Notes: a model not told the origin generated them from the letters alone. 34,977 nucleotides of DNA from an uncultured Clostridia bacterium (GCA_910587735.1 CAJUNT010000024.1:1-34977), one strand, 5' to 3'; positions 1 to 7,019 are shown, counted from the first letter of the stretch. Translations and numbers: made by a program.

Positions 1-107
1 TTACTAAGAATATTGCAAGCTGCACACACAGCTTCGTCCTCGTTAGAGGAGAGAGAATAGTCATCTCTGATTTGAATTAGTATTTCTACGATTTCTCCAA
101 TTCTCAT
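1..107 (-). CDS. Partial hypothetical protein (N-terminal part only)
   Basis: An open frame starts at the ATG whose complement is 105-107 and runs off the left edge; about 35 codons are visible, beginning MRIGEIVEILIQIRDDYSLS. Its start overlaps the stop of the upstream methylase-like gene in an ATGA arrangement, which implies translational coupling and co-transcription. The visible part looks like a small acidic helical protein with two Cys residues near the edge. I do not recognise a family and most of the gene is outside the window. Confidence 0.6.
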   Translation of the reverse strand, partial: MRIGEIVEILIQIRDDYSLSSNEDEAVCAACNILS

Positions 108-772
108 ATTCTTTCGTCCCCTTTCAATAAAAAATACATAGGAGTAAACCAATAGTTTTCTACAGTAACATTTTGACTTTGTAATGCGTCTTCAACTAAG
201 ATATAACCAGACACACCCATTAAGGATAGCTGAATATAACACATGAGAGCCACAGTTTGGTTAATATCCTGCCCACAGACAAATACACATTTTTGGAAAT
301 TTATATTTTCTTTTTCTAGCTGTTGCTTTGCTTCGTTAACTGAAGCAATTAGGGGAGAACCAGAGCCACAACATGGATCACTAATAGTGATAAAGTTCTT
401 TGCTTTAACTTGTGCTACAGCATCTCCAACTATCATCTTACTCATAAGTTTACTGACATAATAGGGTGTAAAATATTGCCCGAAATGACTGTCACCAAAT
501 TTTAAATTCATAAATATTTCGCCAAGGAAATCCTGTTCTAAATTGTTTTCCAATTGATTAACTGTTTCAGCTAAAAGCTGCGGAAATAACTCTTGTTCTT
601 GTTTAGTATATTTTTTAATTGTTTGTATATAAAGAGATTCTCTTTTACTGTAGTTTGTTTTATCCAGTGAATTAGATATGGCACAAGAAGACAATACAAT
701 AAAATCTCTCCACACATCATATGGGAAATGACAAGGAATAAATTTCTGAAATATATTCAGGAACTCTTTCAT
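104..772 (-). CDS. Short N6-adenine DNA methylase-like protein
   Basis: A 222-residue class I SAM-dependent methyltransferase-like protein related to the catalytic core of HsdM-type N6-adenine methylases. The segment GQYFTP (residues 98-103) matches the motif that precedes the SAM site in that family, and DPCCGSG (132-138) is motif I, the SAM-binding loop. The canonical catalytic NPPY/NPPF motif IV is not visible; the C-terminus instead has a YWFTPMYF stretch that I recall from short methylase homologues on conjugative elements. It may protect element DNA, or it may be a non-catalytic relative. It lies just after the radical SAM gene's terminator, has no strong Shine-Dalgarno sequence, and is coupled to the next gene by a 4-base overlap. 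Confidence 0.75.
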   Translation of the reverse strand: MKEFLNIFQKFIPCHFPYDVWRDFIVLSSCAISNSLDKTNYSKRESLYIQTIKKYTKQEQELFPQLLAETVNQLENNLEQDFLGEIFMNLKFGDSHFGQYFTPYYVSKLMSKMIVGDAVAQVKAKNFITISDPCCGSGSPLIASVNEAKQQLEKENINFQKCVFVCGQDINQTVALMCYIQLSLMGVSGYILVEDALQSQNVTVENYWFTPMYFLLKGDERI

Positions 773-800
773 AATGTTTTCATCTTTTCTTTTTTAACAA

Positions 801-830
801 GAAAAAAGAGGTGTCCTAAGACGCCTCTTT
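801..830 (-). terminator. Rho-independent terminator after radical SAM gene
   Basis: An 11-base stem (805-815 with 820-830, one C-A mismatch) and a 4-base loop, followed on the minus strand by a U-rich run. The radical SAM stop codon TAG (816-818) lies in the loop, so the last codons of the gene form half the stem. The stem sequence is close to that of the terminator at about 2821-2845. Confidence 0.75.
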
Positions 831-1898
831 AGAGTTACATAATACAATTTCGGGACAGATGGGGCAGCCGCCAAGACAGTTATCCCTTTTAGAGCAGTTA
901 GGGCAAGAACTTTTGCTTTTGAAATGATTTCTAAAGGCTTCAAACTGAGGGCTATTCCATGCTTCTTGAATAGAATTGTTAGAGATGTCATATGCCCACT
1001 TCTGCTTATCGTTATCAAAACTGCAGGGAAGCATTTTCATATCAGCTGTGATGTATGCTGACCAGTGAGCACCTTCACAGGTATCAATGCTCTCCTTAGA
1101 GATATTGCTGGTAAAGTTGAGTATAGCTGGGATAGAGCAGGAATCGAAACCTATTTTGAAATCATAGTCGTTAGAGTCAACAAGCTGGAAAAAGTGTTGT
1201 AAACGTGGGTCATGATAGGAAAGAACATTTTTAGATTGCCCAAGACCTACTGGCTTATGCAGAAGGAATAGGACTGCATTGATGCCTTTTGGGAACTTGT
1301 TTTGTTCTAAAAGTGTGATTGCTTCCTCAATAGAGGAATTGCTAAGGACGTAATGGATATTTGTGGTAACTTGGGCATCAATAAGCATTTGTATTGCCTT
1401 TAGAGTATAGTCACTTCGATACCAGCTGATAGCAACAGCACCACAATATTTTTTGCAAAGTTCTACAATGTGTGGTGTAAATCCAAGCCCTGATGATGTA
1501 AAGTTAGGAACGATGTTAGAGTCACGACAACACTTTAGAATGTCTTCAAATTGTTCATGCTAGTCTGGGTCACCTCTGCCACCAAGGGCAATTTGAAATG
1601 TTCTTCCCTTGCATTCATCAACAATCTTTTTAAAATTTGTTAGAGTCATGTTAGGCTGGTGAATGGTGTTTCCACTTTGATAACATTCTACGCCAGCTTT
1701 TAGACATAATCCACTTTTACCGTGGATACAATGCCCCATAATGCCAACATCAAGCAATTCTGGAAAGCTAGTCATGAAAGGGTCAACATTGGTATCTTTG
1801 CCATTTTCGATAATACCAGTTCTGACATAAAAACCAGTTTTGGTGTTGAACATAGAAATGAATTTGTTTTGCTTATCTACTTTTCTTATTAGACTCAT
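816..1898 (-). pseudogene. Radical SAM/SPASM protein with in-frame amber codon
   Basis: A 360-codon frame starting at the ATG preceded by GGAGGTGTTTCTA. One in-frame TAG (1560-1562) splits it into a 112-residue N-terminal part ending GGRGDPD and a 247-residue remainder starting HEQFEDILKC; there is no other stop or frame change. The N-terminal part has Cys residues in GHCIHGKSGLCLKAGVECYQ, presumably the FeS cluster loop, although the spacing is CX7CX6C rather than CX3CX2C. The C-terminal part has a SPASM-like Cys cluster, including CPNCSKRDNCLGGCPICPEIVLC-type spacing, which in relatives binds auxiliary FeS clusters. SPASM enzymes often modify peptides or proteins. From memory, homologues have Gln at the TAG position, so CAG to TAG is the simplest cause. 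It is the last gene of its unit, directly after a Ser-rich-N-terminus gene. It could be inactive, read through, or miscalled. Confidence 0.8.
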
Positions 1899-1914
1899 TA
1901 GAAACACCTCCTTG

Positions 1915-2316
1915 TTAGAAATCTAAACCAGTATCTACTTGTATAAAACCGCCACAACAGCTAAGTGTATTCCAAAGCATCATATAAATATCAGCAATAT
2001 CATTTGGATCAGTTGCTATAACATCACCTATATGAATGATGTAACCTTTGTTTAATAAATCAAGACATTTTTGGTATTCCTCTGATTTCCAAGCTTTTAG
2101 ATTAATTTGTTCATCTTCATCTAAAATTGCAGAATCAATGTATTCTACAAAGTAATGAATCAGTTTCTCTTTTGTTTTAATGATAGTGTTACCTAAAAAT
2201 TGTTGTTCAATAAACTTTAAAATAACTTCTTTTTGCTCTGCTGTAAACTGCTCTTTACGAGCCACAATGAAACTGCTACTACTGCTGTTGGTTACAAAAT
2301 CTGTTCTGAATTTCAT
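1915..2316 (-). CDS. Hypothetical protein with Ser-rich conserved N-terminus
   Basis: A 133-residue protein beginning MKFRTDFVTNSSSSSFIVA. The same N-terminal motif opens the protein at 3419-4138 and, in degenerate form, the one at 5069-5641. The rest is a predicted soluble alpha/beta protein with a CCGG near the C-terminus and no family I recognise. I recall this N-terminal motif from many otherwise unrelated hypothetical proteins of Firmicutes, with no established role. It is not a signal peptide: there is no long hydrophobic stretch. GGGAGG lies upstream of the start. It sits 15 bases after the previous gene and 16 bases before the radical SAM gene, so the three are probably one operon. 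Confidence 0.75.
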   Translation of the reverse strand: MKFRTDFVTNSSSSSFIVARKEQFTAEQKEVILKFIEQQFLGNTIIKTKEKLIHYFVEYIDSAILDEDEQINLKAWKSEEYQKCLDLLNKGYIIHIGDVIATDPNDIADIYMMLWNTLSCCGGFIQVDTGLDF

Positions 2317-2331
2317 TAAAAGTTTCCTCCC

Positions 2332-2796
2332 TTAATTATGGCAATCAAATAATACAAGTGCATAATTTTCTGGTGCTTCTTTTACTGCTTGTAAAGTGTC
2401 TTTATTAATTCTTGATGTGCAATATTCTGTATCAAAGAAACAAGATTCAAATGTATATTCACCAGCTAAAAGTTTTGCTAACTCATTGAATTCAAGTGTA
2501 AATGTATTATCGTTAGAGAGTGTAGAAACTATCTGAGATAAGCTGTCACCTAAGTTGTTATTAAGAACTTTTAGACATTGAGTGATTTGCTGCTGTTGTG
2601 TATCAAGACATTGTTCTAATAAATTTAAAAGTTCATCAGGTTTATTAGAGCCGATAGTTACATCTTGTACAGTTCTCCAATCAAATGCGTAATGTTGAAA
2701 AACATCTGTAGCATTTTCTGCATAATGGATAATTTCACTTTCTTGATTTAATTCTGCATATTCTAAGTTGACTAAAATTGTGTGTGTTGTGTGCAT
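2332..2796 (-). CDS. Hypothetical protein
   Basis: A 154-residue protein starting MHTTHTILVNLEYAEL, preceded by AAAGGAGG. The composition is that of a soluble, acidic, mostly helical protein, with a central stretch rich in Q, L and N (about residues 55-90) that could be amphipathic or coiled coil. There is no signal peptide or membrane segment. I do not recognise the family. It is the first gene after the terminator at 2821-2845 and probably the first gene of the unit ending with the radical SAM gene. Confidence 0.7.
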   Translation of the reverse strand: MHTTHTILVNLEYAELNQESEIIHYAENATDVFQHYAFDWRTVQDVTIGSNKPDELLNLLEQCLDTQQQQITQCLKVLNNNLGDSLSQIVSTLSNDNTFTLEFNELAKLLAGEYTFESCFFDTEYCTSRINKDTLQAVKEAPENYALVLFDCHN

Positions 2797-2820
2797 AAAT
2801 AAGACCTCCTTTAGAGGAAA

Positions 2821-2845
2821 TAAAAAGAGGTGTCCGAAGACACCT
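2821..2845 (-). terminator. UUCG-tetraloop rho-independent terminator
   Basis: On the minus strand this reads AGGTGTC-TTCG-GACACCT followed by CTTTTTA: a perfect 7-bp stem closed by the very stable C(UUCG)G tetraloop, with a U-run. It follows the membrane-protein gene at 2921-3403 and ends the duplicated-cassette unit. Confidence 0.85.
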
Positions 2846-2920
2846 GATGATTAAAGTTAATAATTTGTGTTGCAATAAGAAGTATTTTAATGCAATTACT
2901 ATATTAATGAATTTGTTTTA

Positions 2921-3403
2921 TCAATAAAATACAATATATTGATTGAAAAGCAGGTAGGATTGTAAAAATCCATCTGCTAAGAATCCTGATGTTGTTATGT
3001 AGAAAAAGAATAAAAGTATGATAAATAAGAAAAAACTTTCACTAAAGTAAGTTTTTAGGGCGTCCGTTAGACGAATGTTTGCACAGTCTTTTGCTCGTTT
3101 GCTGATGAATGGTTTTAGATTAAAATATGGCTTCTCTAAAAGTTCTTCCATCACTGATGGAAAATAGATAGATGTGATGATATAGAACATATCCATTACT
3201 AAATAAAATAACCATGCATACAATAGAATAAAATTTACTATGGAGAATAGAAAGGATAAAGTATTGTATGCGATGAGGCAGGATTGCATTTGGGAATAAT
3301 CAACACCTGGGTATACACCTAACTTTATTAGAATTTCTAAAGCAAGTGGTATTGCGAAGAGAAATATAATTGTTTTTTTCATGATGAATCGTATCTTGCT
3401 CAT
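2921..3403 (-). CDS. Small membrane protein, paralogue of 4159-4602
   Basis: A 160-residue integral membrane protein of unknown function, preceded by AAAGGAGGTCATTCTA. Hydrophobic segments lie at about residues 8-27, 43-75 (probably two spans) and 121-145, giving three or four membrane spans. A polar segment containing ISKRAK sits before the last hydrophobic block and is probably cytoplasmic. It aligns along its whole length with the protein at 4159-4602, sharing LEILIKLG-Y-GVDYS, the ISKRAK segment, TALK-YF-ES and ADG-LQ-YLLF. Both copies are encoded downstream of a Ser-rich-N-terminus protein, so the two gene types appear to form a duplicated functional pair. Confidence 0.75.
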   Translation of the reverse strand: MSKIRFIMKKTIIFLFAIPLALEILIKLGVYPGVDYSQMQSCLIAYNTLSFLFSIVNFILLYAWLFYLVMDMFYIITSIYFPSVMEELLEKPYFNLKPFISKRAKDCANIRLTDALKTYFSESFFLFIILLFFFYITTSGFLADGFLQSYLLFNQYIVFY

Positions 3404-3418
3404 TAGAATGACCTCCTT

Positions 3419-4138
3419 TTAACCCATGTGCATACAAGCAAAGTCTACTTTAGTTTTGAGGTAATCGTATAAAAATGATGGCATACAAGGGTCATCTCCC
3501 AATAAAGCTACTTCACCAAGATATTGGTAGGCTAAATCATAGACTGATACATCTTCTCGGAATTCTCTTAATTCACCCAAATCCCAATCAAATTCACGAT
3601 AATCATCAAGTGTACTATCTGATAGGTACCAGTCTAAACATTCTTCTATTTTTTCTTTATATTCCTCGTTAGAGTGATATTTTTCTTCTCTAAAATCAAC
3701 TGCATCAGAACAAAATAAATGACTATCTTCTGCTATTTGTCTAATCCATGAAATGTCATAGTTATCTGTGTAACAGAATAAAAATGAGGTATAAGTGAAA
3801 CTTGTATTAGGTTTTTTAGAATCATCTTGTAATGTGATGTTGTGCTTTTTAAATTCTTCCATTACTGTTTGCTGAAAATTCTTGTCATTACGCAATCTAT
3901 CATAAACATCAAATCTAGACAATATGTTTTTATATCCTCTCAAGTTTAGATAATATTCTTTAAATTCAGATGTAGTTGATGCTATTTTATCTATGGCATC
4001 AATAATATCTATCAAATCAGATGCTAATTTTTTGATGATGTTATAAACATCATCAATGATAATCGTGTTCTCATTAGGTTTGCCAAAAATGAAACTACTG
4101 CTACTGCTGTTAGTTATAAAATCTAATCTGTATTTCAT
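3419..4138 (-). CDS. Ser-rich-N-terminus protein, paralogue of 5069-5641
   Basis: A 239-residue soluble, acidic protein beginning MKYRLDFITNSSSSSFIFG and continuing KPNENTIIIDD. It has a strong GGAGG-ATTCTA-ATG start. It is a clear paralogue of 5069-5641: shared features are GxPNENTxxIDD after the Ser motif, the YxRxRxDKxF segment, EFKxHNI, the ECLDWYLS segment, LAYQYLxEVxLLGDD and a C-terminal CMHMG/CRHMG. It carries extra residues between LGDD and the C-terminus that the paralogue lacks. I do not recognise the domain. It is encoded 15 bases upstream of the membrane protein at 2921-3403. Confidence 0.75.
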   Translation of the reverse strand: MKYRLDFITNSSSSSFIFGKPNENTIIIDDVYNIIKKLASDLIDIIDAIDKIASTTSEFKEYYLNLRGYKNILSRFDVYDRLRNDKNFQQTVMEEFKKHNITLQDDSKKPNTSFTYTSFLFCYTDNYDISWIRQIAEDSHLFCSDAVDFREEKYHSNEEYKEKIEECLDWYLSDSTLDDYREFDWDLGELREFREDVSVYDLAYQYLGEVALLGDDPCMPSFLYDYLKTKVDFACMHMG

Positions 4139-4158
4139 TAGAATTCCTCCTGTTCTTT

Positions 4159-4602
4159 TTAGATTGCAAATAATAGATAGAGTTGTAAAATTCCATCTGC
4201 TATAAAATTTGTCATTGTTAGATAGAATAATAGAATAAACAAAGCAATTAAGGACATACTTTCATAAAAGTAATTCTTTAATGCAGTTGAAAAAGAGATA
4301 TTTAAGCTTTCTTTTGCTCTCTTGCTAATTAGAAATTCTGTATGGCAGAAAACAACTTCTATTGTGGAAGGATAAGCTATTGATAGATAAATGTATAGGA
4401 TGTCCAACATAAGAAAGGTTAGAAAAACAACTGCTAGAAGATAACCTATTAGAGAGGATAAAAAAAGCAATATTCGATATGCTGTGACATATGGCAGCGT
4501 ATTGGAGTAATCTACACCTTGATAGATGCCTAGTCTTATTAGAAGTTCTAGTATGAGCGGTAGTGTGATAATATATTGAAGTATTTTGCATACTCTACTC
4601 AT
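4159..4602 (-). CDS. Small membrane protein, paralogue of 2921-3403
   Basis: A 147-residue membrane protein with GGGGCATTCTA before the ATG. Hydrophobic blocks lie at about residues 8-25, 40-78 and 112-135. It shares the layout and motifs of the protein at 2921-3403: LELLIRLG-Y-GVDYS near the first span, a polar loop with ISKRAK, then ALKNYFYES and the last span. It is slightly shorter, mainly at the C-terminus. It lies between the possible papain-like gene (12-base gap) and the second Ser-rich-N-terminus gene (20-base gap). Function unknown; an immunity, exclusion or partner-binding membrane role is possible but not shown. Confidence 0.75.
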   Translation of the reverse strand: MSRVCKILQYIITLPLILELLIRLGIYQGVDYSNTLPYVTAYRILLFLSSLIGYLLAVVFLTFLMLDILYIYLSIAYPSTIEVVFCHTEFLISKRAKESLNISFSTALKNYFYESMSLIALFILLFYLTMTNFIADGILQLYLLFAI

Positions 4603-4614
4603 TAGAATGCCCCT

Positions 4615-5055
4615 TCAACCTTCATACCATTCTGGAAATTCTTCTAATAAAAGTTCCATAGGTTTTTCATCACTCTCTACAAACCAATAAGGCATTTGCG
4701 TGGCAATCAATATGCGTGACAATTGTTCTGATATACAAGATTGAAATTGTGTTGCTGTTACATCTAAATAGATGTAGTTGTCTTGATAAGGAATTTTTAC
4801 CATAGAATAAGGGTCACATGGTTCATCGGAACAACTATAGGGATTGTCATAATAAATAATCCAACCATCACAGGATTGTGCTGGTATTCCCATTAGGTTA
4901 AGCTGAGTGATAAGTATATCACTTGCTTCTATACAACAACCATACAATTCTTTTGCTTTATTTGGATACTTGCTTTCTAAGTAATCTCTAACAGTTTTAC
5001 CTGTTTTATATAAAATACAAAATAATTCATGAAGAGTGTAATTATTATTTCTCAT
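4615..5055 (-). CDS. Possible papain/transglutaminase-fold protein
   Basis: A 146-residue protein starting MRNNNYTLHELFC; this ATG is chosen because GGAGGACATCTA lies just upstream, and longer versions would read into the preceding gene. The central GCCIEASDILITQLNLMGI followed later by YLDVTATQF resembles the Cys-helix and the Asp-bearing strand of papain/transglutaminase-fold proteins, including papain-like domains of polymorphic toxins. The expected catalytic His before the Asp strand is not evident (YSMVKI occupies that place), so it may be inactive or the assignment wrong. It sits between a Ser-rich gene and its membrane partner, and the second copy of that pair has no equivalent. Confidence 0.65.
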   Translation of the reverse strand: MRNNNYTLHELFCILYKTGKTVRDYLESKYPNKAKELYGCCIEASDILITQLNLMGIPAQSCDGWIIYYDNPYSCSDEPCDPYSMVKIPYQDNYIYLDVTATQFQSCISEQLSRILIATQMPYWFVESDEKPMELLLEEFPEWYEG

Positions 5056-5068
5056 TAGATGTCCTCCT

Positions 5069-5641
5069 TTAACCCATATGCCTACAAAAGTCATCGCCCA
5101 ATAAAACTACTTCTCTTAAATATTGATGTGCAAGTTTAAATACAGGAGCATCATTCTGTAAATCTAGTAACTCATCATGGGATAAGTACCATTCCAGCAT
5201 TTCAGCTAATCTTTCTTTATGCAACTTGTTAGAATCTCTGAAGCCTACAAGTCTTGCTATGAAATAGTCTTCATAGGTAGCAATGCGTTTTAGCCAATCA
5301 TATTCTCTGGATACAAAGTAACCCCATAAGAAATCTTGATAGGTGATTCCTTCTATGTTGTGTGTTTTAAATTCTGCTATTGCTATCTGTTCGAACTCTT
5401 TGTCTCTATAAAATCTGTTGTATAATTCATAACCATTCATACAAGTGTTGTTTTTACACTTTTTAGAGTAGTGCCTTAGACTAGGCGTTTTATACATTGT
5501 TTCATCAATATCGTCTAGTATTTGAATAAGTTCCGTTGCTAAACCTTGAATGAACTTGCAAGTGTCGTCTATGGTAGTGGTATTTTCATTGGGTCTACCG
5601 AAAATGAAACTACTGCTTAAGTTGTTTACGATGTATCTCAT
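5069..5641 (-). CDS. Ser-rich-N-terminus protein with shortened motif
   Basis: A 190-residue paralogue of 3419-4138. Its N-terminus reads MRYIVNNLSSSFIFGRPNEN, so the conserved leader is degenerate: the DF-TN part is lost and the Ser run is down to three, while the following FIFG-PNENT--IDD is kept. It also lacks about 20 residues before the final HMG. Preceded by GAAAGGGGAATTTCA. It is probably the first gene of its unit (the terminator at 5677-5701 lies just upstream), followed 13 bases later by the gene at 4615-5055. It may be a decaying or specialised copy. Confidence 0.72.
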   Translation of the reverse strand: MRYIVNNLSSSFIFGRPNENTTTIDDTCKFIQGLATELIQILDDIDETMYKTPSLRHYSKKCKNNTCMNGYELYNRFYRDKEFEQIAIAEFKTHNIEGITYQDFLWGYFVSREYDWLKRIATYEDYFIARLVGFRDSNKLHKERLAEMLEWYLSHDELLDLQNDAPVFKLAHQYLREVVLLGDDFCRHMG

Positions 5642-5676
5642 TGAAATTCCCCTTTCTTTCTATTCTTTTTAGAAAT

Positions 5677-5701
5677 TAAAAGTGGTGCCCGAAGGCACCA
5701 C
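5677..5701 (-). terminator. UUCG-tetraloop terminator after HEPN gene
   Basis: On the minus strand GTGGTGCC-TTCG-GGCACCAC followed by TTTTAATTTC: a perfect 8-bp stem with a C(UUCG)G loop. It lies 10 bases beyond the HEPN gene stop and separates the toxin-antitoxin unit from the duplicated cassette. Confidence 0.85.
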
Positions 5702-5710
5702 GTAGACTTG

Positions 5711-6184
5711 TTAGAGGTTCTTTTTAGATGGATTTAATGACATTTTTGTCATTCCTGTTTGTGGTAGATTAATAGAGGAAACAGATGGTTGATAGGCGTT
5801 TATCGCCGATAAAACAATATTAAATATTTGTTTCACATCTTTTAGAAGGTCTTCAGCATCTTCTAATGTAGGCTCCATATAATCAATTCCTGGATACCTT
5901 CCGTCAAAATAATATTGACTTAATAAAGCTAATGTTCCACGATAGGGTTTTAATGCAGATAAATTAGACTGGCTTGCTAAGAATACCAGCTTATGTGCAT
6001 GAAGAACATCCTCCTTAGAAGTTCCTGTATAGGTTAGAGTTAAGTAATGCTTTAGTATTTTTTCAATCGCTTGCTGCATATACTGCACAGAAACACGTGG
6101 TTCTATGGATACAGCTTTTTCTGCGGTATTGAAATCTAGCATGGCAATATAGCCATAAGAGCCATAACTGAATTTATTTTCCAT
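5711..6184 (-). CDS. HEPN-domain protein (toxin of MNT/HEPN pair)
   Basis: A 157-residue helical protein. The first helix pair with SVQYMQQAIEKILKHYL (about residues 32-48), followed by a HAHKLVFL helix, YYFDGRYPGID and a last helix ending DLLKDVKQIF, matches the HEPN fold of the PF05168 type rather than the HepT/DUF86 type. No clear RX4-6H nuclease motif is present, so RNase activity cannot be assumed. The ATG overlaps the stop of the nucleotidyltransferase gene by one base (TAATG), the tight coupling usual for MNT/HEPN toxin-antitoxin modules. The Ser/Pro-rich C-terminal tail (last 20-25 residues) lies outside the fold. Confidence 0.82.
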   Translation of the reverse strand: MENKFSYGSYGYIAMLDFNTAEKAVSIEPRVSVQYMQQAIEKILKHYLTLTYTGTSKEDVLHAHKLVFLASQSNLSALKPYRGTLALLSQYYFDGRYPGIDYMEPTLEDAEDLLKDVKQIFNIVLSAINAYQPSVSSINLPQTGMTKMSLNPSKKNL

Positions 6185-6531
6185 TAAGTATCACCTCTTT
6201 TCCATAATACAATTTTATCTTTTTGAACTGCTGTGTTAAAGTAATAATCAGGATTGCTGATACTTTCAGGTGTTCTCACAATAATGTCAACTTTAGGGAA
6301 ACCGATTTCTTCTCTAAGTTCTAATTCCTCAATTTTAAATGAAACCTCTTTAGAATCACTAGATGTTAAAACTAATAAATCAATATCGGAAAAAGCATTG
6401 CAAGTACCACGTGCTACAGAACCAAAAAGCCATATTTCGGATATATTCAGATAATCAGCATAATAGATTAATTCATTCAGTTTAGATTCTAATTTGGGTG
6501 CAAATCTAGAATCAATTTCTATTGTTGGCAT
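6184..6531 (-). CDS. MNT-type nucleotidyltransferase (antitoxin)
   Basis: A 115-residue minimal nucleotidyltransferase. The start is set at MPTIEID because AAGGAGGTTTCTATT lies directly upstream. The catalytic pattern is GSVARG followed by SDIDLLVL (GSx10DxD type) and a later VDIIV strand providing the third Asp. In this family the enzyme is known to AMPylate and thereby neutralise its partner HEPN toxin. The one-base overlap with the HEPN gene supports a working pair that stabilises the element or acts in defence. Confidence 0.88.
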   Translation of the reverse strand: MPTIEIDSRFAPKLESKLNELIYYADYLNISEIWLFGSVARGTCNAFSDIDLLVLTSSDSKEVSFKIEELELREEIGFPKVDIIVRTPESISNPDYYFNTAVQKDKIVLWKRGDT

Positions 6532-6599
6532 AATAGAAACCTCCTTGTGAATTTCCTTCATTATATAGCATTTATGTGCTTCAAAGCAATACAAACTTT

Positions 6600-7019
6600 T
6601 TAAAGGGAATGAAATGACATCCTTCTTAAGGCTTGTTTTTGAGTGTTTTTATTTGCAATAGAACGAACAATCTGAGCAGCTTGATAGAGTGCTCTAGCCT
6701 GTATATCCAGCCAGTCCTTGTTAGAGTTTGGCTTTAATTCACCATATCTTGTTCTTTTTTGTTCTGATGGAGTGGAGAGTCTTTTACAGATGTCTTCATC
6801 ATAAATCAAAGAAAAGCCACCTCTACTGTATTGCTGCCAATCTTTAGCACCTTGCAATAAATCTTTTTCTGTAATCTGGTTGATAGAGTCAATATCTGAA
6901 GTTTCTATGTAGTTATCGAATAGTTCTAGTGCATAGACAAGGACACCTTTGTCCCAAGCAGACCTTGTGAGAGAATTAATAATTTGTTGTCTGATAGTGG
7001 CAGTTAATTTTTGTTCCAT
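6600..7019 (-). CDS. Conserved hypothetical protein of mobile elements
   Basis: A 139-residue soluble protein, started at the ATG preceded by AAAGGAGCAATTCTA. The central segment WQQYSRGGFSLIYDEDICKRL, then LSTPSE and a WLDIQARALYQAA helix, recalls a conserved protein I associate with conjugative elements of Firmicutes and Bacteroidetes; no function is known to me. No membrane segment or signal. It is separated from the nucleotidyltransferase start by about 70 bases and probably shares its transcript. Confidence 0.7.
   Translation of the reverse strand: MEQKLTATIRQQIINSLTRSAWDKGVLVYALELFDNYIETSDIDSINQITEKDLLQGAKDWQQYSRGGFSLIYDEDICKRLSTPSEQKRTRYGELKPNSNKDWLDIQARALYQAAQIVRSIANKNTQKQALRRMSFHSL

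Noticed and set aside
1560..1562. Pyrrolysine or selenocysteine insertion at the internal stop
   Set aside because: The codon is TAG, not TGA, so selenocysteine is excluded; there are no pyl genes in view, and Gln recalled at this site makes a plain CAG to TAG change simpler.
4325..4591. 88-codon minus-strand ORF within the membrane-protein gene at 4159-4602
   Set aside because: Different frame of a gene supported by a paralogue and a good ribosome site.
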